The notes: generated from the sequence alone by a model not told the origin. A DNA stretch of 64,000 nucleotides from JBEBVQ01 sp037190845 (GCA_037190845.1 JBBCJI010000008.1:1-64000), one strand, 5' to 3'; counted from the first letter of the stretch, positions 34,952 through 44,207 are shown. A program made the numbers and translations.

Positions 34952-36220
34952 ATGTCCATACCACAAAAACAACTTACCATTGGCCTGTTTGGCTTTGGTG
35001 TAGTAGGAGAAGGTCTGTATAAAGTTCTGAACCAGACAGCTTCCCTGAATGCAACGATAAAGAAAGTCTGTATCAAACACCCGGACAAGACGCGTAATGC
35101 TCCATCAGAGCTGTTTACTACGGATCCTTCTGTTTTGCTAAACGATCCGGAAATCAATGTGATCGTAGAGCTGATTGACGATGCGGATGCTGCATGGACA
35201 ATCGTAAGCAGCGCCCTGTCTTCCGGAAAGGCGGCTGTAAGCGCCAACAAAAAACTGGTAGCTGAGCGCCTCTCCGATCTGCTGAAACTGCAGCGGGAAC
35301 ATCATACACCTTTCCTGTATGAATCAGCCTGTTGCGCCAGTATCCCGGTGATCCGGAATCTGGAAGAATATTATGACAACGATCTGCTGCAAGGTCTGCA
35401 GGGTATTGTAAACGGATCTACCAACTACATTCTTACACGCATCAGCGAAGATGGACTGGATTTTCAACAGGCATTGAAACTGGCGCAGGAGAAAGGATTT
35501 GCTGAAAGTGACCCTTCTCTTGATATCGAAGGTATTGATGCGGTCAACAAACTCACGATCCTGCTGACACACGCATATGGACTGGTATCACATCCGTCGG
35601 AACTTGTTCACTCCGGTATTCATAAGCTGCATGAGCTGGACGCCGTATTCTCCAAGGAAAAGCAATTCGACATCAAGCTGGTTGCCCAGGCCCGCAAATT
35701 GAAGGACGGTAACATTGCAGCTTTCGTATTACCTCAGTTTGTAAAGAAAGACAGCCTGCTGGCGGATGTTCGCAATGAGTATAATGGTGTGATCATTGAA
35801 AGCGGACTGGCCGAGGAACAATTCTTCTACGGAAAGGGTGCGGGTGGTTTCCCGACCGCTTCTGCTGTGCTGAGTGATTTGTCGGCATTGCGCTACGACT
35901 ATCGTTATGAATACAAAAAGCTATACCGGAAAACAAAACCGGCACTTACCGATGATTTTTATGTGCGCGTATACGTCAGCTTCGACAGCCTTGCACAGGT
36001 GCCGCATGAACTGTTTGAACGCATAGATGAATGGAGCAGTAACGATCGTCGCTGTACCATATCGGGGCTTGTTCATTTTTCACGCCTGCGCGAAAACTGG
36101 TGGCGGCAATACAATACATCACTGGTGCTTTATCCCGATGCGATCGTAGAAAAGGGAGATTTTACGGCCAAACCTAAAACTGCACAACTGGTGGATATAC
36201 TGGGAGCAGAACTGGCGTAA
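34952..36220 (+). CDS. Homoserine dehydrogenase
   Basis: 422 residues. N-terminal Rossmann NAD(P) site GLFGFGVVGEGLYKVL, then ANKKLVAER and the substrate domain with GIVNGSTNYILT, DPSLDIEGIDAVNKL, and PTASAVLSDL. It reduces aspartate semialdehyde to homoserine, the branch point to methionine and threonine. The C-terminal ~80 residues (TDDFYVRVYVSF...) may be a diverged ACT domain. No aspartokinase is fused. Cotranscribed with the PLP enzyme under the SAM riboswitch. The gene ends next to a dispersed palindrome. Confidence 0.93.
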   Translation: MSIPQKQLTIGLFGFGVVGEGLYKVLNQTASLNATIKKVCIKHPDKTRNAPSELFTTDPSVLLNDPEINVIVELIDDADAAWTIVSSALSSGKAAVSANKKLVAERLSDLLKLQREHHTPFLYESACCASIPVIRNLEEYYDNDLLQGLQGIVNGSTNYILTRISEDGLDFQQALKLAQEKGFAESDPSLDIEGIDAVNKLTILLTHAYGLVSHPSELVHSGIHKLHELDAVFSKEKQFDIKLVAQARKLKDGNIAAFVLPQFVKKDSLLADVRNEYNGVIIESGLAEEQFFYGKGAGGFPTASAVLSDLSALRYDYRYEYKKLYRKTKPALTDDFYVRVYVSFDSLAQVPHELFERIDEWSSNDRRCTISGLVHFSRLRENWWRQYNTSLVLYPDAIVEKGDFTAKPKTAQLVDILGAELA

Positions 36221-36235
36221 GGAGACTATGCTATT

Positions 36236-36290
36236 GGCTTCGACAGGCTCAGCCACCGACGTTAAAAGACGGTCGCCGAGCCTGTCGAGG
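36236..36290. repeat. TTCGACAGGCTC palindrome, copy 2
   Basis: Arms TTCGACAGGCTC and GAGCCTGTCGA surround CCACCGAC/GTCGCCG with loop GTTAAAAGAC. It lies between the convergent homoserine dehydrogenase and tadA genes, where it could stop transcription from either side. Confidence 0.7.
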
Positions 36291-36327
36291 TCAATTCTGA
36301 GCCTACCATAAAATATTGACGACCTCT

Positions 36328-36771
36328 TCACCTTCTTTCCGCAAAGAAAGACTTCATCAGCATAGCACATTCTTCTGCCAGCACTCCAGTCGTAATTGTT
36401 GATTTGGGATGGAATGGGTAATTGTCACCGGTTGTTTTCCGGTATCCGTTCTTTACATCCGCTGTGCCGTAAACGATCCTGCCCACCTTCGACCAGTAAA
36501 TAGCGCCAGCACACATCAGGCAGGGTTCTACCGTCACATACAAAGTTGCTTCAGGCAGGTATTTAGCGCCGATACCGTTGGTTGCTGCTGTGATTGCGAT
36601 CATCTCGGCGTGAGCGGTAGTATCTTTAAGCAACTCCACCTGGTTGTGGCCCCGGCCAATGATGCGGTTGTCCCAGACCACCACGGCCCCCACGGGTACT
36701 TCTCCGGCATCTGCCGCCAGCCTGGCCTGGCGCAGCGCTTCTTTCATGAAATATTCGTCGTCGAAGATCAC
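36328..36771 (-). CDS. tadA: tRNA-specific adenosine deaminase TadA
   Basis: 147 residues. Zinc site HAEMIAI (His ligand and catalytic Glu) and PCLMCAGAI (two Cys ligands), with the family N-terminus MKEALRQARLAADAGEVPVGAV. It converts adenosine 34 of tRNA-Arg to inosine. Standard length, cytoplasmic. It lies 7 bases downstream of dtd on the same strand, so the two are probably cotranscribed. Confidence 0.93.
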   Translation of the reverse strand: MIFDDEYFMKEALRQARLAADAGEVPVGAVVVWDNRIIGRGHNQVELLKDTTAHAEMIAITAATNGIGAKYLPEATLYVTVEPCLMCAGAIYWSKVGRIVYGTADVKNGYRKTTGDNYPFHPKSTITTGVLAEECAMLMKSFFAERR

Positions 36772-36778
36772 GATTCGT

Positions 36779-37231
36779 TTATTCTTTGTTTTTAGTGTCC
36801 AATATAATGGTTACCGGTCCATCGTTAATCAGCGACACCTGCATGTCTGCCCCGAAGACCCCGGTAGCAACAGGTTTCCCCAATAATACCCCCAGTTGCT
36901 TATTGAAATAAGCATACAGTGGAACGGCCTGCTCCGGTCGTGCCGCGCGGGTAAAAGAAGGGCGGTTGCCTTTTTTGCAGGAAGCATGCAGCGTAAACTG
37001 GCTGACGACCAATATATCCCCATTAATTTCAGAGATGTCCCTGTTCATTAAACCGGCCTCATCAGCAAATACACGCATCCCGGCAATTTTTTTACAAAGC
37101 CAGTCCGCGTCTTCTTCCGTATCTTCAGTTTCAATACCCAACAATATCATAAAACCATGCTCTATGGCCGCATGCTCCTGACCATTGACACGGACCGCCG
37201 CGCGGGATACCCGCTGTATTACCGTACGCAT
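36779..37231 (-). CDS. dtd: D-aminoacyl-tRNA deacylase Dtd
   Basis: 150 residues. N-terminus MRTVIQRVSRAAVRV, then GIMRVFADE-type region (KIAGMRVFADEAG), the catalytic SQFTLHA and the C-terminal GPVTIILDT loop near the end. It removes D-amino acids from tRNA as a proofreading step. The frame also has an ATG two codons upstream, and MRTVIQRV matches the family start. It is first in the dtd-tadA unit and divergent from mnmE. Confidence 0.93.
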   Translation of the reverse strand: MRTVIQRVSRAAVRVNGQEHAAIEHGFMILLGIETEDTEEDADWLCKKIAGMRVFADEAGLMNRDISEINGDILVVSQFTLHASCKKGNRPSFTRAARPEQAVPLYAYFNKQLGVLLGKPVATGVFGADMQVSLINDGPVTIILDTKNKE

Positions 37232-37260
37232 ACGCAAAGGTGCGAATAATTCTGCTTAGG

Positions 37261-37298
37261 GGGGCAATCACATAGGATTGCCCCAACAGGATTGCCCC
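37261..37298. repeat. GGATTGCCCC repeat pair forming a hairpin
   Basis: GGGGCAATC (37261-37269) pairs perfectly with GATTGCCCC (37276-37284) around ACATAG. A second direct copy GGATTGCCCCA follows at 37289-37299. Related sequences lie at 52904-52952. The second copy contains the TTG that serves as the -33 box of mnmE. Confidence 0.65.
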
Positions 37299-37321
37299 AC
37301 GGGTGTTTATGCCTAATTTTG
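37292..37321 (+). promoter_or_regulatory. Promoter of mnmE
   Basis: -33 box TTG (37292-37294) and -7 box TAATTTTG (37314-37321) are 19 bases apart, matching the Bacteroidetes consensus. The mnmE ATG begins only 4 bases after the -7 box, so the transcript is leaderless or nearly so. Confidence 0.75.
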
Positions 37322-37325
37322 TATC

Positions 37326-38708
37326 ATGCTGTCAACCAACGAAACGATTGTTGCTTTAGCCACACCTCCCGGACAGGGCGCGATCGGCGTGATCCGCCTG
37401 AGCGGACCGGATGCGATTACGATTGTCCATAAAATATTCAAGGGTAAAGATCTGGAAGCGCAGGCAAGCCATACCCTGCATTTCGGGCGGATCATTGATC
37501 CGGAAACCAATCCAGCACGAATACTTGATGAAGTAGTGGTAAGTCTGTATAAAGGCCCAAAAAGTTATACCGGAGAAGATGTTGTGGAGATCAGTTGCCA
37601 TGGATCTTCATATATATTGCAGCAGGTGATCGCATTGTGCATCCGCTACGGAGCGGTACCGGCGAAGCCTGGTGCATTCACACAACGCGCCTTCCTGTAT
37701 GGCCGTATGGATCTGACACAAGCTGAAGCCGTCGCCGATCTGATTGCCAGCGAAAGCGCTGCTGCGCATACGTCCGCTATGCACAACCTGCGGGGTGGTT
37801 TCCGTAAAGATCTTCATGAAATGCGTGAGCAACTGATACAGTTCAGTGCGCTCATTGAACTGGAGCTGGACTTCAGCCAGGAAGATGTGGAGTTTGCAGA
37901 CCGCACTCAATTATATGCGCTGATCAACCAAGCCATCGGATCCACCAGTGCGCTGATACATTCATTTGGTCTGGGCAATGTGATCAAAAAAGGGGTGGGT
38001 GTAGCGATCATCGGCAAACCCAATGCCGGTAAAAGTACCCTGCTCAATGCCCTGCTCAACGAAGAGCGGGCGATCGTCAGTGATATCGCCGGCACAACCC
38101 GCGATACGATCGAAGAAACACTGAACATCAACGGTGTGTTGTTTCGCCTGATAGACACAGCCGGCATCCGGGAACAGGCCGCAGACAGTATAGAAACCAT
38201 TGGCATCGAACGCAGCAGGCAGGCTATGCGGCAGGCGGATGTGGTTATCTGTCTCTTGGATGCTGTGACAGAAACACCGGAGATGGTTCTTCAGCAAGTA
38301 AACGAAATGAAACGGCAGGGTAAAAAATATCTTCTGGTAGCTAATAAGGCGGATATGTTGCCGGAGGGTAACGGGCCCTTCTTCATTCCGGGCGAAAAAC
38401 TGATATACATTTCCGCCCGTGAAAAGCAATATCTCGATCTGCTGAAACAACAATTATACGAAACGGTAGTACACGAAACCATACACACAGAAAGCACCGT
38501 TGTTACCAATGCGCGGCATCATGCGGCATTGCAGGAAGTACTTCGTTCTCTGGAGGACATCAAACAGGGTATGGATAATCACCTGCCTGGCGACCTGCTC
38601 GCACTCGACATCCGCCGTTGCCTGCATTACCTCGGCGAGATCACCGGCCAGGTGACCACGGAAGATAAGCTGGATTATATTTTTAGCAAGTTTTGTATCG
38701 GGAAGTAA
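37326..38708 (+). CDS. mnmE: tRNA modification GTPase MnmE
   Basis: 460 residues. Folate-binding N-terminal domain with TIVALATPPGQGAIGVIRLSG. Embedded Ras-like G domain: GKPNAGKST (G1), DTAG (G3) and NKADM (G4). The helical C-terminus ends FCIGK with the conserved Cys. With MnmG it makes the 5-carboxymethylaminomethyl group at wobble U34 of certain tRNAs. Usual length. No MnmG here. Transcribed from a nearly leaderless promoter. Confidence 0.97.
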   Translation: MLSTNETIVALATPPGQGAIGVIRLSGPDAITIVHKIFKGKDLEAQASHTLHFGRIIDPETNPARILDEVVVSLYKGPKSYTGEDVVEISCHGSSYILQQVIALCIRYGAVPAKPGAFTQRAFLYGRMDLTQAEAVADLIASESAAAHTSAMHNLRGGFRKDLHEMREQLIQFSALIELELDFSQEDVEFADRTQLYALINQAIGSTSALIHSFGLGNVIKKGVGVAIIGKPNAGKSTLLNALLNEERAIVSDIAGTTRDTIEETLNINGVLFRLIDTAGIREQAADSIETIGIERSRQAMRQADVVICLLDAVTETPEMVLQQVNEMKRQGKKYLLVANKADMLPEGNGPFFIPGEKLIYISAREKQYLDLLKQQLYETVVHETIHTESTVVTNARHHAALQEVLRSLEDIKQGMDNHLPGDLLALDIRRCLHYLGEITGQVTTEDKLDYIFSKFCIGK

Positions 38709-38821
38709 TAAAGTATCCTGCCATTACTGAATACAAGATTTCTGAAATGCACTATTTTCATAGCAAAACAGGTATGGAGATTAGCATTTTTAATCTCCGC
38801 GAAGCATGCAGGATTTAGTTT

Positions 38822-39040
38822 TTTATCTCTTACACACACGAAGCTGCACCCAATCAGGAAGGGGACTATCAGAGCAAAACATTATTTCCCTTTTTTGACG
38901 GACTTATTCCGGAGGGCTGGCTACTTAACATTGCGGTAAACAATTGGAAGATCAATCCGAAAGACCGCTTCGGCCTGCTACTTACAATGTGCCGGGATTG
39001 TATCGGTTGTATTTCTATACTGCCTAAAGAAAATGATTGA
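38822..39040 (+). pseudogene. Relic of a HipA N-terminal-domain (HipA_N) gene
   Basis: The frame ending at 39040 reads TLFPFFDGLIPEGWLLNIA, then WKINPKDRFGLLLTM and CRDCIGCISILPKEND. This matches the second half of the HipA_N protein that accompanies HipA kinases in Bacteroidetes. Upstream, the match fades and shifts frame (a neighbouring frame gives GFSFLSLT, resembling the preceding strand), and TAG codons occur. No start codon or HipA kinase is present. It is the only content of the 350-base gap between mnmE and the TPM gene. Confidence 0.7.
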
Positions 39041-39061
39041 CCGATGAAAACAGGGTTTCCA

Positions 39062-39841
39062 TCACCAGCTCCCACTTGCCCCGCCACCACCGGACCGGCC
39101 ACCGCCAAAACCTCCGAATCCACCGCCGCCACTGCTCCAGCCGCCGCCCAGGCCACCAAAACCACCCAAAGGCCATCCGCCCAGGCTCCTGCTGCCGCGT
39201 CCGCTCATATAGCCGCCGCCACCGCCACCACGGGAGATCAGCCATATCAGAATAAAAATGATAATAATAACAAAAACGACCAACCCCGGGATTGTCTTTT
39301 CTCCTCCGCCCTGTTTATCAGCAACGTATTCCCCACGCGTGGCGGCTATAATCGCATCCGCTGCTCTATCAAACCCTTCATAATACTTCCCCTCCCGGAA
39401 TGCCGGAACGATTTCATTACGGATAATACGCCCGCACAGGGCATCCGTAAGCACACCTTCCAGTCCGTAGCCTGTGGTAATATTGATTTTCCGGTCTTCG
39501 ATGGCGGCCAGCACCAGCACACCATTATCCTTACCCTGGCTGCCCGGCTGCCACCGGTTAAAAAGTTCCACACCATACTGCGATGGCGCATAAGCCCCGA
39601 TACTGCGTATCATGACAATTGTGATCTGGGTAGAACTTGTTTGCTCATACTCCAGCAGCTTTCTTTCGAGTGATGTTCGTTCTTCGTTATTCAGCACACC
39701 GGCAAAATCATTCACCAGTTGCGGCGGCTGCATGGGTTTCGGGAAATCACCATCCTGCGCAAAAGCGGCGGACATCACAAAGAAAGAGACGCTTAAAAGC
39801 AATAAATACCCGCTTCGTCTTAATAACCTGATACCACTCAT
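39062..39841 (-). CDS. TPM-domain protein, YgcG-like, with Gly-rich tail
   Basis: 259 residues. Signal peptide to about residue 28 (AAFAQDG), then a TPM domain with LVNDFAGVLNNEERTSLERKL, TSSTQITIVMI, KDNGVLVLAA and YGLEGVLTDALCGRI. A membrane helix (about 188-203) is followed by a tail of Gly/Ser repeats. TPM proteins are linked to photosystem repair in plants, and bacterial relatives are of unknown function, often beside LemA. The start overlaps the preceding TPM gene by 4 bases (ATGA). Third gene of the lemA-TPM-TPM set. Confidence 0.9.
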   Translation of the reverse strand: MSGIRLLRRSGYLLLLSVSFFVMSAAFAQDGDFPKPMQPPQLVNDFAGVLNNEERTSLERKLLEYEQTSSTQITIVMIRSIGAYAPSQYGVELFNRWQPGSQGKDNGVLVLAAIEDRKINITTGYGLEGVLTDALCGRIIRNEIVPAFREGKYYEGFDRAADAIIAATRGEYVADKQGGGEKTIPGLVVFVIIIIFILIWLISRGGGGGGYMSGRGSRSLGGWPLGGFGGLGGGWSSGGGGFGGFGGGRSGGGGASGSW

Positions 39842-40302
39842 TTGCCGAAGATGATTTCGTCCGGAAGTTCATTTTTTTCCACTGCAGGGTCAGGAGGGAA
39901 ATGGCGGGACAGCGCCACACCGATTTCTATAATACAAGCACACAATCCTGCCGCTACATTTCCTGTACGTAACTGCTGCTGCAAATCAGCGGCAGCATGC
40001 TGCCACAGCTCTTCTCCCCCGGCTTTATAGATAGAAGTGTCTCCGTAAACAGCAAACTGGTGATCCTGCAAGGCCAGATACAACAACACACCATTACGAT
40101 GTTCTGTCCGGTCCATTCCAAGCTGTATAAACAATTCCACAGCACGGTCTATCGCATCCATGTAGCTGCAGCGGGATTCGATACATACTCTTATCTCCCC
40201 GGTAGTCTCCGCTTCGGCAGCACGGATAGATGCTACGACCTGCTCACTCGAAGCAACATCCAGCAAAGGTTTTTTCCGGAAAAAGGAGAATAATCGCCAC
40301 AC
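39838..40302 (-). CDS. TPM-domain protein, short form
   Basis: 154 residues. No signal peptide. The TPM core includes VASIRAAEAETTGEIRVCIE, MDRTEHRNGVLLYLALQDHQFAVYG and a C-terminal helical part. The length is about that of one TPM domain alone. It lies 11 bases after the lemA-like gene and overlaps the next TPM gene by 4 bases. Membrane or periplasmic partner of its neighbour is inference. Confidence 0.88.
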   Translation of the reverse strand: MWRLFSFFRKKPLLDVASSEQVVASIRAAEAETTGEIRVCIESRCSYMDAIDRAVELFIQLGMDRTEHRNGVLLYLALQDHQFAVYGDTSIYKAGGEELWQHAAADLQQQLRTGNVAAGLCACIIEIGVALSRHFPPDPAVEKNELPDEIIFGK

Positions 40303-40313
40303 AAATTCCTGTT

Positions 40314-40904
40314 TTAGAATTGAACAGTCGGCGCTTTCTGTGCAGCCTGATCGGCTTCAAACATTACCTTTGCATCAAAGCCCAATATCCGGGCAAAAAT
40401 ATTATTAGGGAATGTCCGGACATTCACATTATAATGCTGTACGGCATCGTTAAAATTCTTCCGTGCCACCGTAATGCGGTTTTCCGTTCCTTCAAGCTGA
40501 TCCTGCAGGGAAAGAAAATTCTGGTTGGCTTTCAGTTCCGGGTAATTTTCCGTCACCATCAGCAGCCGGCCTAATGCCTGACTGAGCTGACCCTGTGCCT
40601 GCTGGAATTCCTGCAGTTTTTCCGGCGTCAGATCATCCGGATTTACCTGTACCGACGTTGCACGGGCACGGGCACTGACAACCGCATCAAGCGTGGATTT
40701 TTCAAAATCGGCAGCGCCCTTTACTGTATTCACCAGATTGGGCACCAGGTCGGCACGCCTCTGGTATTGGTTCTGCACTTCGCCCCATTTACTTTTTACG
40801 TCTTCCTCAGCGCTGACGAATGTGCCTTGCACATTACACGTTGCGCACCCACCGATCAACAATAATCCGACTACTACCAGCAAAACCAGGGATCCTTTTT
40901 TCAT
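40314..40904 (-). CDS. LemA-family lipoprotein
   Basis: 196 residues from MKKGSLVLL. N-terminal hydrophobic helix with lipobox-like IGGCATC (Cys about residue 20), so probably membrane-anchored. The LemA core contains VKSKWGEVQNQYQRRADLVPNLVNTVKG and LMVTENYPELKANQNFLSLQDQLEGTENRI, then VRTFPNNIFA. It is a helical protein of unknown role, commonly found next to TPM genes as here. First gene of the unit. The frame upstream (MIYKYQI) is not part of the signal sequence. Confidence 0.92.
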   Translation of the reverse strand: MKKGSLVLLVVVGLLLIGGCATCNVQGTFVSAEEDVKSKWGEVQNQYQRRADLVPNLVNTVKGAADFEKSTLDAVVSARARATSVQVNPDDLTPEKLQEFQQAQGQLSQALGRLLMVTENYPELKANQNFLSLQDQLEGTENRITVARKNFNDAVQHYNVNVRTFPNNIFARILGFDAKVMFEADQAAQKAPTVQF

Positions 40905-40922
40905 GATCTGATATTTATATAT

Positions 40923-40971
40923 CAAACGTACATAAAATTCCTAATTGTAGAAAAAGTAGTAGTTCTACTAC
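40923..40971 (-). promoter_or_regulatory. Promoter and possible operator of the lemA-TPM unit
   Basis: On the minus strand a -7 box TACGTTTG lies at 40930-40923, 19 bases before the ATG. Near the -33 position is a perfect 16-base dyad, GTAGTAG-TT-CTACTAC (40956-40971). No canonical TTTG -33 box is present, so regulation by a dyad-binding activator or repressor is possible. Confidence 0.5.
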
Positions 40972-41093
40972 ACTTCGATAAGTGGTATTTCCCATCTTGT
41001 TAAACGTATCATAAGCCGATATTTTTGGTATGTTTTTTATTCTCTTTTGGTAAGAGATAAAATAATGACCGTCATAACATATAACCCTTCAAC

Positions 41094-44000
41094 ATGAACT
41101 GTGTCAGAAAAAATGTAATTGTGCTCCTGGCATTCATGTTTTTCCAGTTCTGCGGCGCAAAACACAGTTTTGCTTCCCATGCAGCCGGCGGAGAGCTTAT
41201 TTATGAGTGGGTAAGCGGATCTACATATCGTTTCTATTTTAAATTCTACAGGGATTGCTCCGGTATACCGGAGCCGGACAGCCAGCGCATGTGTTATTTC
41301 AATTCATGCACCAATCAGAGTTATCAGGTAATGCTTCATAAGATGACCGTCCTGCCGGGCGGTCTCCTGAATGCGGAAGAAGTATCACCCGGATGCGCCG
41401 GATATTATACCAACTGCAGCGGTGGTACGTTAAACGGATTCCGGGAATGGTGGTATTCAGGAACTGTAACCCTGCCCAGCCGTTGCGACTACTGGACTTT
41501 TTATATTTCCCTGAATGGCAGGAATCCGAGCGATAACATCCCCTCATCATCACCACTCGGTGTGCCGCTTTATCTCGAAGCCACGCTGAACAACCTGGAT
41601 GTAACTCATTGCTCCTCACCGTACTTTTCCGTCAAGCCGGTACCTTATGTATGTGCCAATTCGCCAAATACCTATAACAGCGGCGCTATAGACCCGGATA
41701 ATGATTCTATCGCTTTTGAATTTATTCATCCGCGCACCATATCGCTCGTCAATTCCGTACTCTGCCAGTCAACTTACAGCGCCACGGACCTGCCCTTCCT
41801 GGGAGGGTTCAGTCTTACGGAACCCTTTGCGTCCAACAACACGTTTACATTCTCTCCATTTACGGGGCAGATGGACTTCACGCCAGCGCTGATCAGTGTG
41901 AATACCATCACAATACGTGTAAATAAATACCGGAACGGGAAAAAGATCGGATCTGTACTGCGTGATATACAGATGAAGGTAGTGAACTGCAGCTCGAACC
42001 AGCCTTCGTTCGCTGTTATACCTTCATCCGTATCAGGTGGTACGTATGTCAATGATATTATTGAAGGTACGACCAGTAAAACCATAAACTTTTGTTTTTA
42101 CACCCGGTCTGTACCCGGTACGATCCTGTCCGTATCCGACAATCACAACCTGGTAATGCCCGGATCTTCCGTCACTTACACAAACCAGTTGGGAGATTCT
42201 GCCGTCGGCTGTCTTTCCTGGACACCTTCCTGTACGGACACCGGGTTACGCTTTTTTGCAGTCACCGTAAAAGATTCCACCTGCCTGGCGCCAGGCATCC
42301 TGGTAGCACAAACATTTATTGTACCAGTCCGGATCCGTTCTGCAGCCATTCCTACCGAACGTACCGTTGTATTGTGCCCCGGCAGATCCGTCTACCTGCA
42401 GCCTGGTTCGGGTAATGCCTCCGTCGACTGGTCAGTAATGCCCGGAGGTAATGATCTGAACAGCCTTAGTTGTACCAATTGCAGAAATCCCCAGGCTACT
42501 CCGGATATTCCGACAACCTATATCGCCCGGTATGGTCTGGACAACAGCGGGTGTTTGCTGGAAGAACGTTTTAACGTGGTAATCGATACCGGCCGTGTGA
42601 TCATCACGCCGGAATCACCCTATATATTGTGTGAACCTGACAGCATTCAGTTACATGCACATGCAACAAGTTATCCATTCCGCACCAACCTTGCCTGCGG
42701 CATGCTTACTGCTCCGGGATCACCCGCTGATTCTGCAGAGATACTGATTGCCAATACTGCACTGCAACGTGTACAGAACAACGCCAGCACCCCGTTTACA
42801 GGAAGTTACCCCAGCGCCCGTCATCAGTACCTGATCCGCGCTGCCGACATAAAAAGATCCGGTATTACCTCCGGCAGACTGCAAAGCATTGCATTTCATA
42901 TTTCGTCTTTCACTCCCGGCACATCATTCAGCAACCTGAGTATTGCACTCGGCTGCACCGACGAAACAGCGCTGAGTACAACTGCCGGGTTCATCAGCAC
43001 CACACCCGTATATAATGCTCCCGGACCAGTTGCCATTACATCCGCAGGTGCATTTACGACATTCTATTTTGATCAGGCCTACGACTGGGATACTACAAAA
43101 AACCTGGTTGTGGATATCTGTTACGCCAATACTTCCGTTACAGCGCCGGTATATACCTATTATTTCAACAGCGGATACAGCAGTACTTTATATACATACG
43201 CAGCGTCCGGGAATGTCTGCACCCCCCCGGCGCCGGCACTGGCCATAGCACCGGAGCTGCCCCATATGCGTATCGGTTTTGATCCGGCGCCGGCATTGCC
43301 GTATAACTATACCTGGCGCAATGGAACATTTTTCCCGTCGGATACGATAGATAATCCCATGACATTTATTACCGGCAACACAGCCATTTACGCTTACACC
43401 ACCAACAGTTATGGCTGCCTGCTCGGCGATACGCTGGATGTAATCATCCCGGAACCACCCAGGATATCCAACGATACCGGGATTTGCGCCGGAGATGCGA
43501 TACGGCTTCGCGTACAGGGAGCCACATCCTGGGAATGGTATGAAAACGGAACAGCAGTTCCGGTAACGCTGAGCTGTGCAGATTGCCCCGATCCCGTTGC
43601 ATCTCCGCTCGGAGACATCGTATACACCGTATATACTACAGACGCCAATGGATGCCGGGATACCTTACAGGTGCGGGTAGGCGTGACGGAATTACCGGAA
43701 GTGCGGATCTTAAATAATGATACACTGATAGACTACGGCACGAGCATTCAACTGGAAGCTACCGGCGCAGCCGCATACTTGTGGTCTCCGATACGCTCGC
43801 TCGACAACCCGATGGTATACAATCCTGTGGCTACTCCATACGAAAACACCATTTACATTGTTACCGGACTGGCCGCTGAGAATCATCTGTGCCGCAGCCA
43901 CGATTCCGTGCAGATCAGACTGGACTTTCGCGGGCGCTTTTTCATCCCTTCTGCATTCACACCGGATGGCGATGGTAAAAACGATGTATTCCGGGTAGCC

Positions 44001-44207
44001 AACCTCACCTTCCAGAAGCTTCTGGAATTCCGGGTATTCAACCGCTGGGGACAGGAAGTCTTCAGCACTACCGACACACGGGGCGGATGGGACGGCACCC
44101 GGAATGGTATCCCTCAGCCCGTAGGTGTTTATCATTACCTCGTCCGCCTGGCATATCCGGACGGAGCCACAGATTTATATAAAGGAGACGTAACACTCAT
44201 TCGCTAA
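41094..44207 (+). CDS. Large surface protein with T9SS type B (gliding-associated) C-terminus
   Basis: 1037 residues. Signal peptide ending near SFASHAAG. A Cys-rich N-terminal region (about 30-330; HAAGGELIYEWVSG, YRDCSG) recurs in Bacteroidetes surface proteins. Ig-like/PKD units follow (CPGRSVYLQPGSG and EPDSIQLHAHATSY). The C-terminal ~85 residues form the type B sorting domain: IPSAFTPDGDGKNDVF, FNRWGQEVF and GGWDGTRNG. Exported and attached to the cell surface by the T9SS. Possible adhesin. Forty-eight bases separate its stop from the start of the second giant cargo protein, so they may be cotranscribed. Confidence 0.88.
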   Translation: MNCVRKNVIVLLAFMFFQFCGAKHSFASHAAGGELIYEWVSGSTYRFYFKFYRDCSGIPEPDSQRMCYFNSCTNQSYQVMLHKMTVLPGGLLNAEEVSPGCAGYYTNCSGGTLNGFREWWYSGTVTLPSRCDYWTFYISLNGRNPSDNIPSSSPLGVPLYLEATLNNLDVTHCSSPYFSVKPVPYVCANSPNTYNSGAIDPDNDSIAFEFIHPRTISLVNSVLCQSTYSATDLPFLGGFSLTEPFASNNTFTFSPFTGQMDFTPALISVNTITIRVNKYRNGKKIGSVLRDIQMKVVNCSSNQPSFAVIPSSVSGGTYVNDIIEGTTSKTINFCFYTRSVPGTILSVSDNHNLVMPGSSVTYTNQLGDSAVGCLSWTPSCTDTGLRFFAVTVKDSTCLAPGILVAQTFIVPVRIRSAAIPTERTVVLCPGRSVYLQPGSGNASVDWSVMPGGNDLNSLSCTNCRNPQATPDIPTTYIARYGLDNSGCLLEERFNVVIDTGRVIITPESPYILCEPDSIQLHAHATSYPFRTNLACGMLTAPGSPADSAEILIANTALQRVQNNASTPFTGSYPSARHQYLIRAADIKRSGITSGRLQSIAFHISSFTPGTSFSNLSIALGCTDETALSTTAGFISTTPVYNAPGPVAITSAGAFTTFYFDQAYDWDTTKNLVVDICYANTSVTAPVYTYYFNSGYSSTLYTYAASGNVCTPPAPALAIAPELPHMRIGFDPAPALPYNYTWRNGTFFPSDTIDNPMTFITGNTAIYAYTTNSYGCLLGDTLDVIIPEPPRISNDTGICAGDAIRLRVQGATSWEWYENGTAVPVTLSCADCPDPVASPLGDIVYTVYTTDANGCRDTLQVRVGVTELPEVRILNNDTLIDYGTSIQLEATGAAAYLWSPIRSLDNPMVYNPVATPYENTIYIVTGLAAENHLCRSHDSVQIRLDFRGRFFIPSAFTPDGDGKNDVFRVANLTFQKLLEFRVFNRWGQEVFSTTDTRGGWDGTRNGIPQPVGVYHYLVRLAYPDGATDLYKGDVTLIR

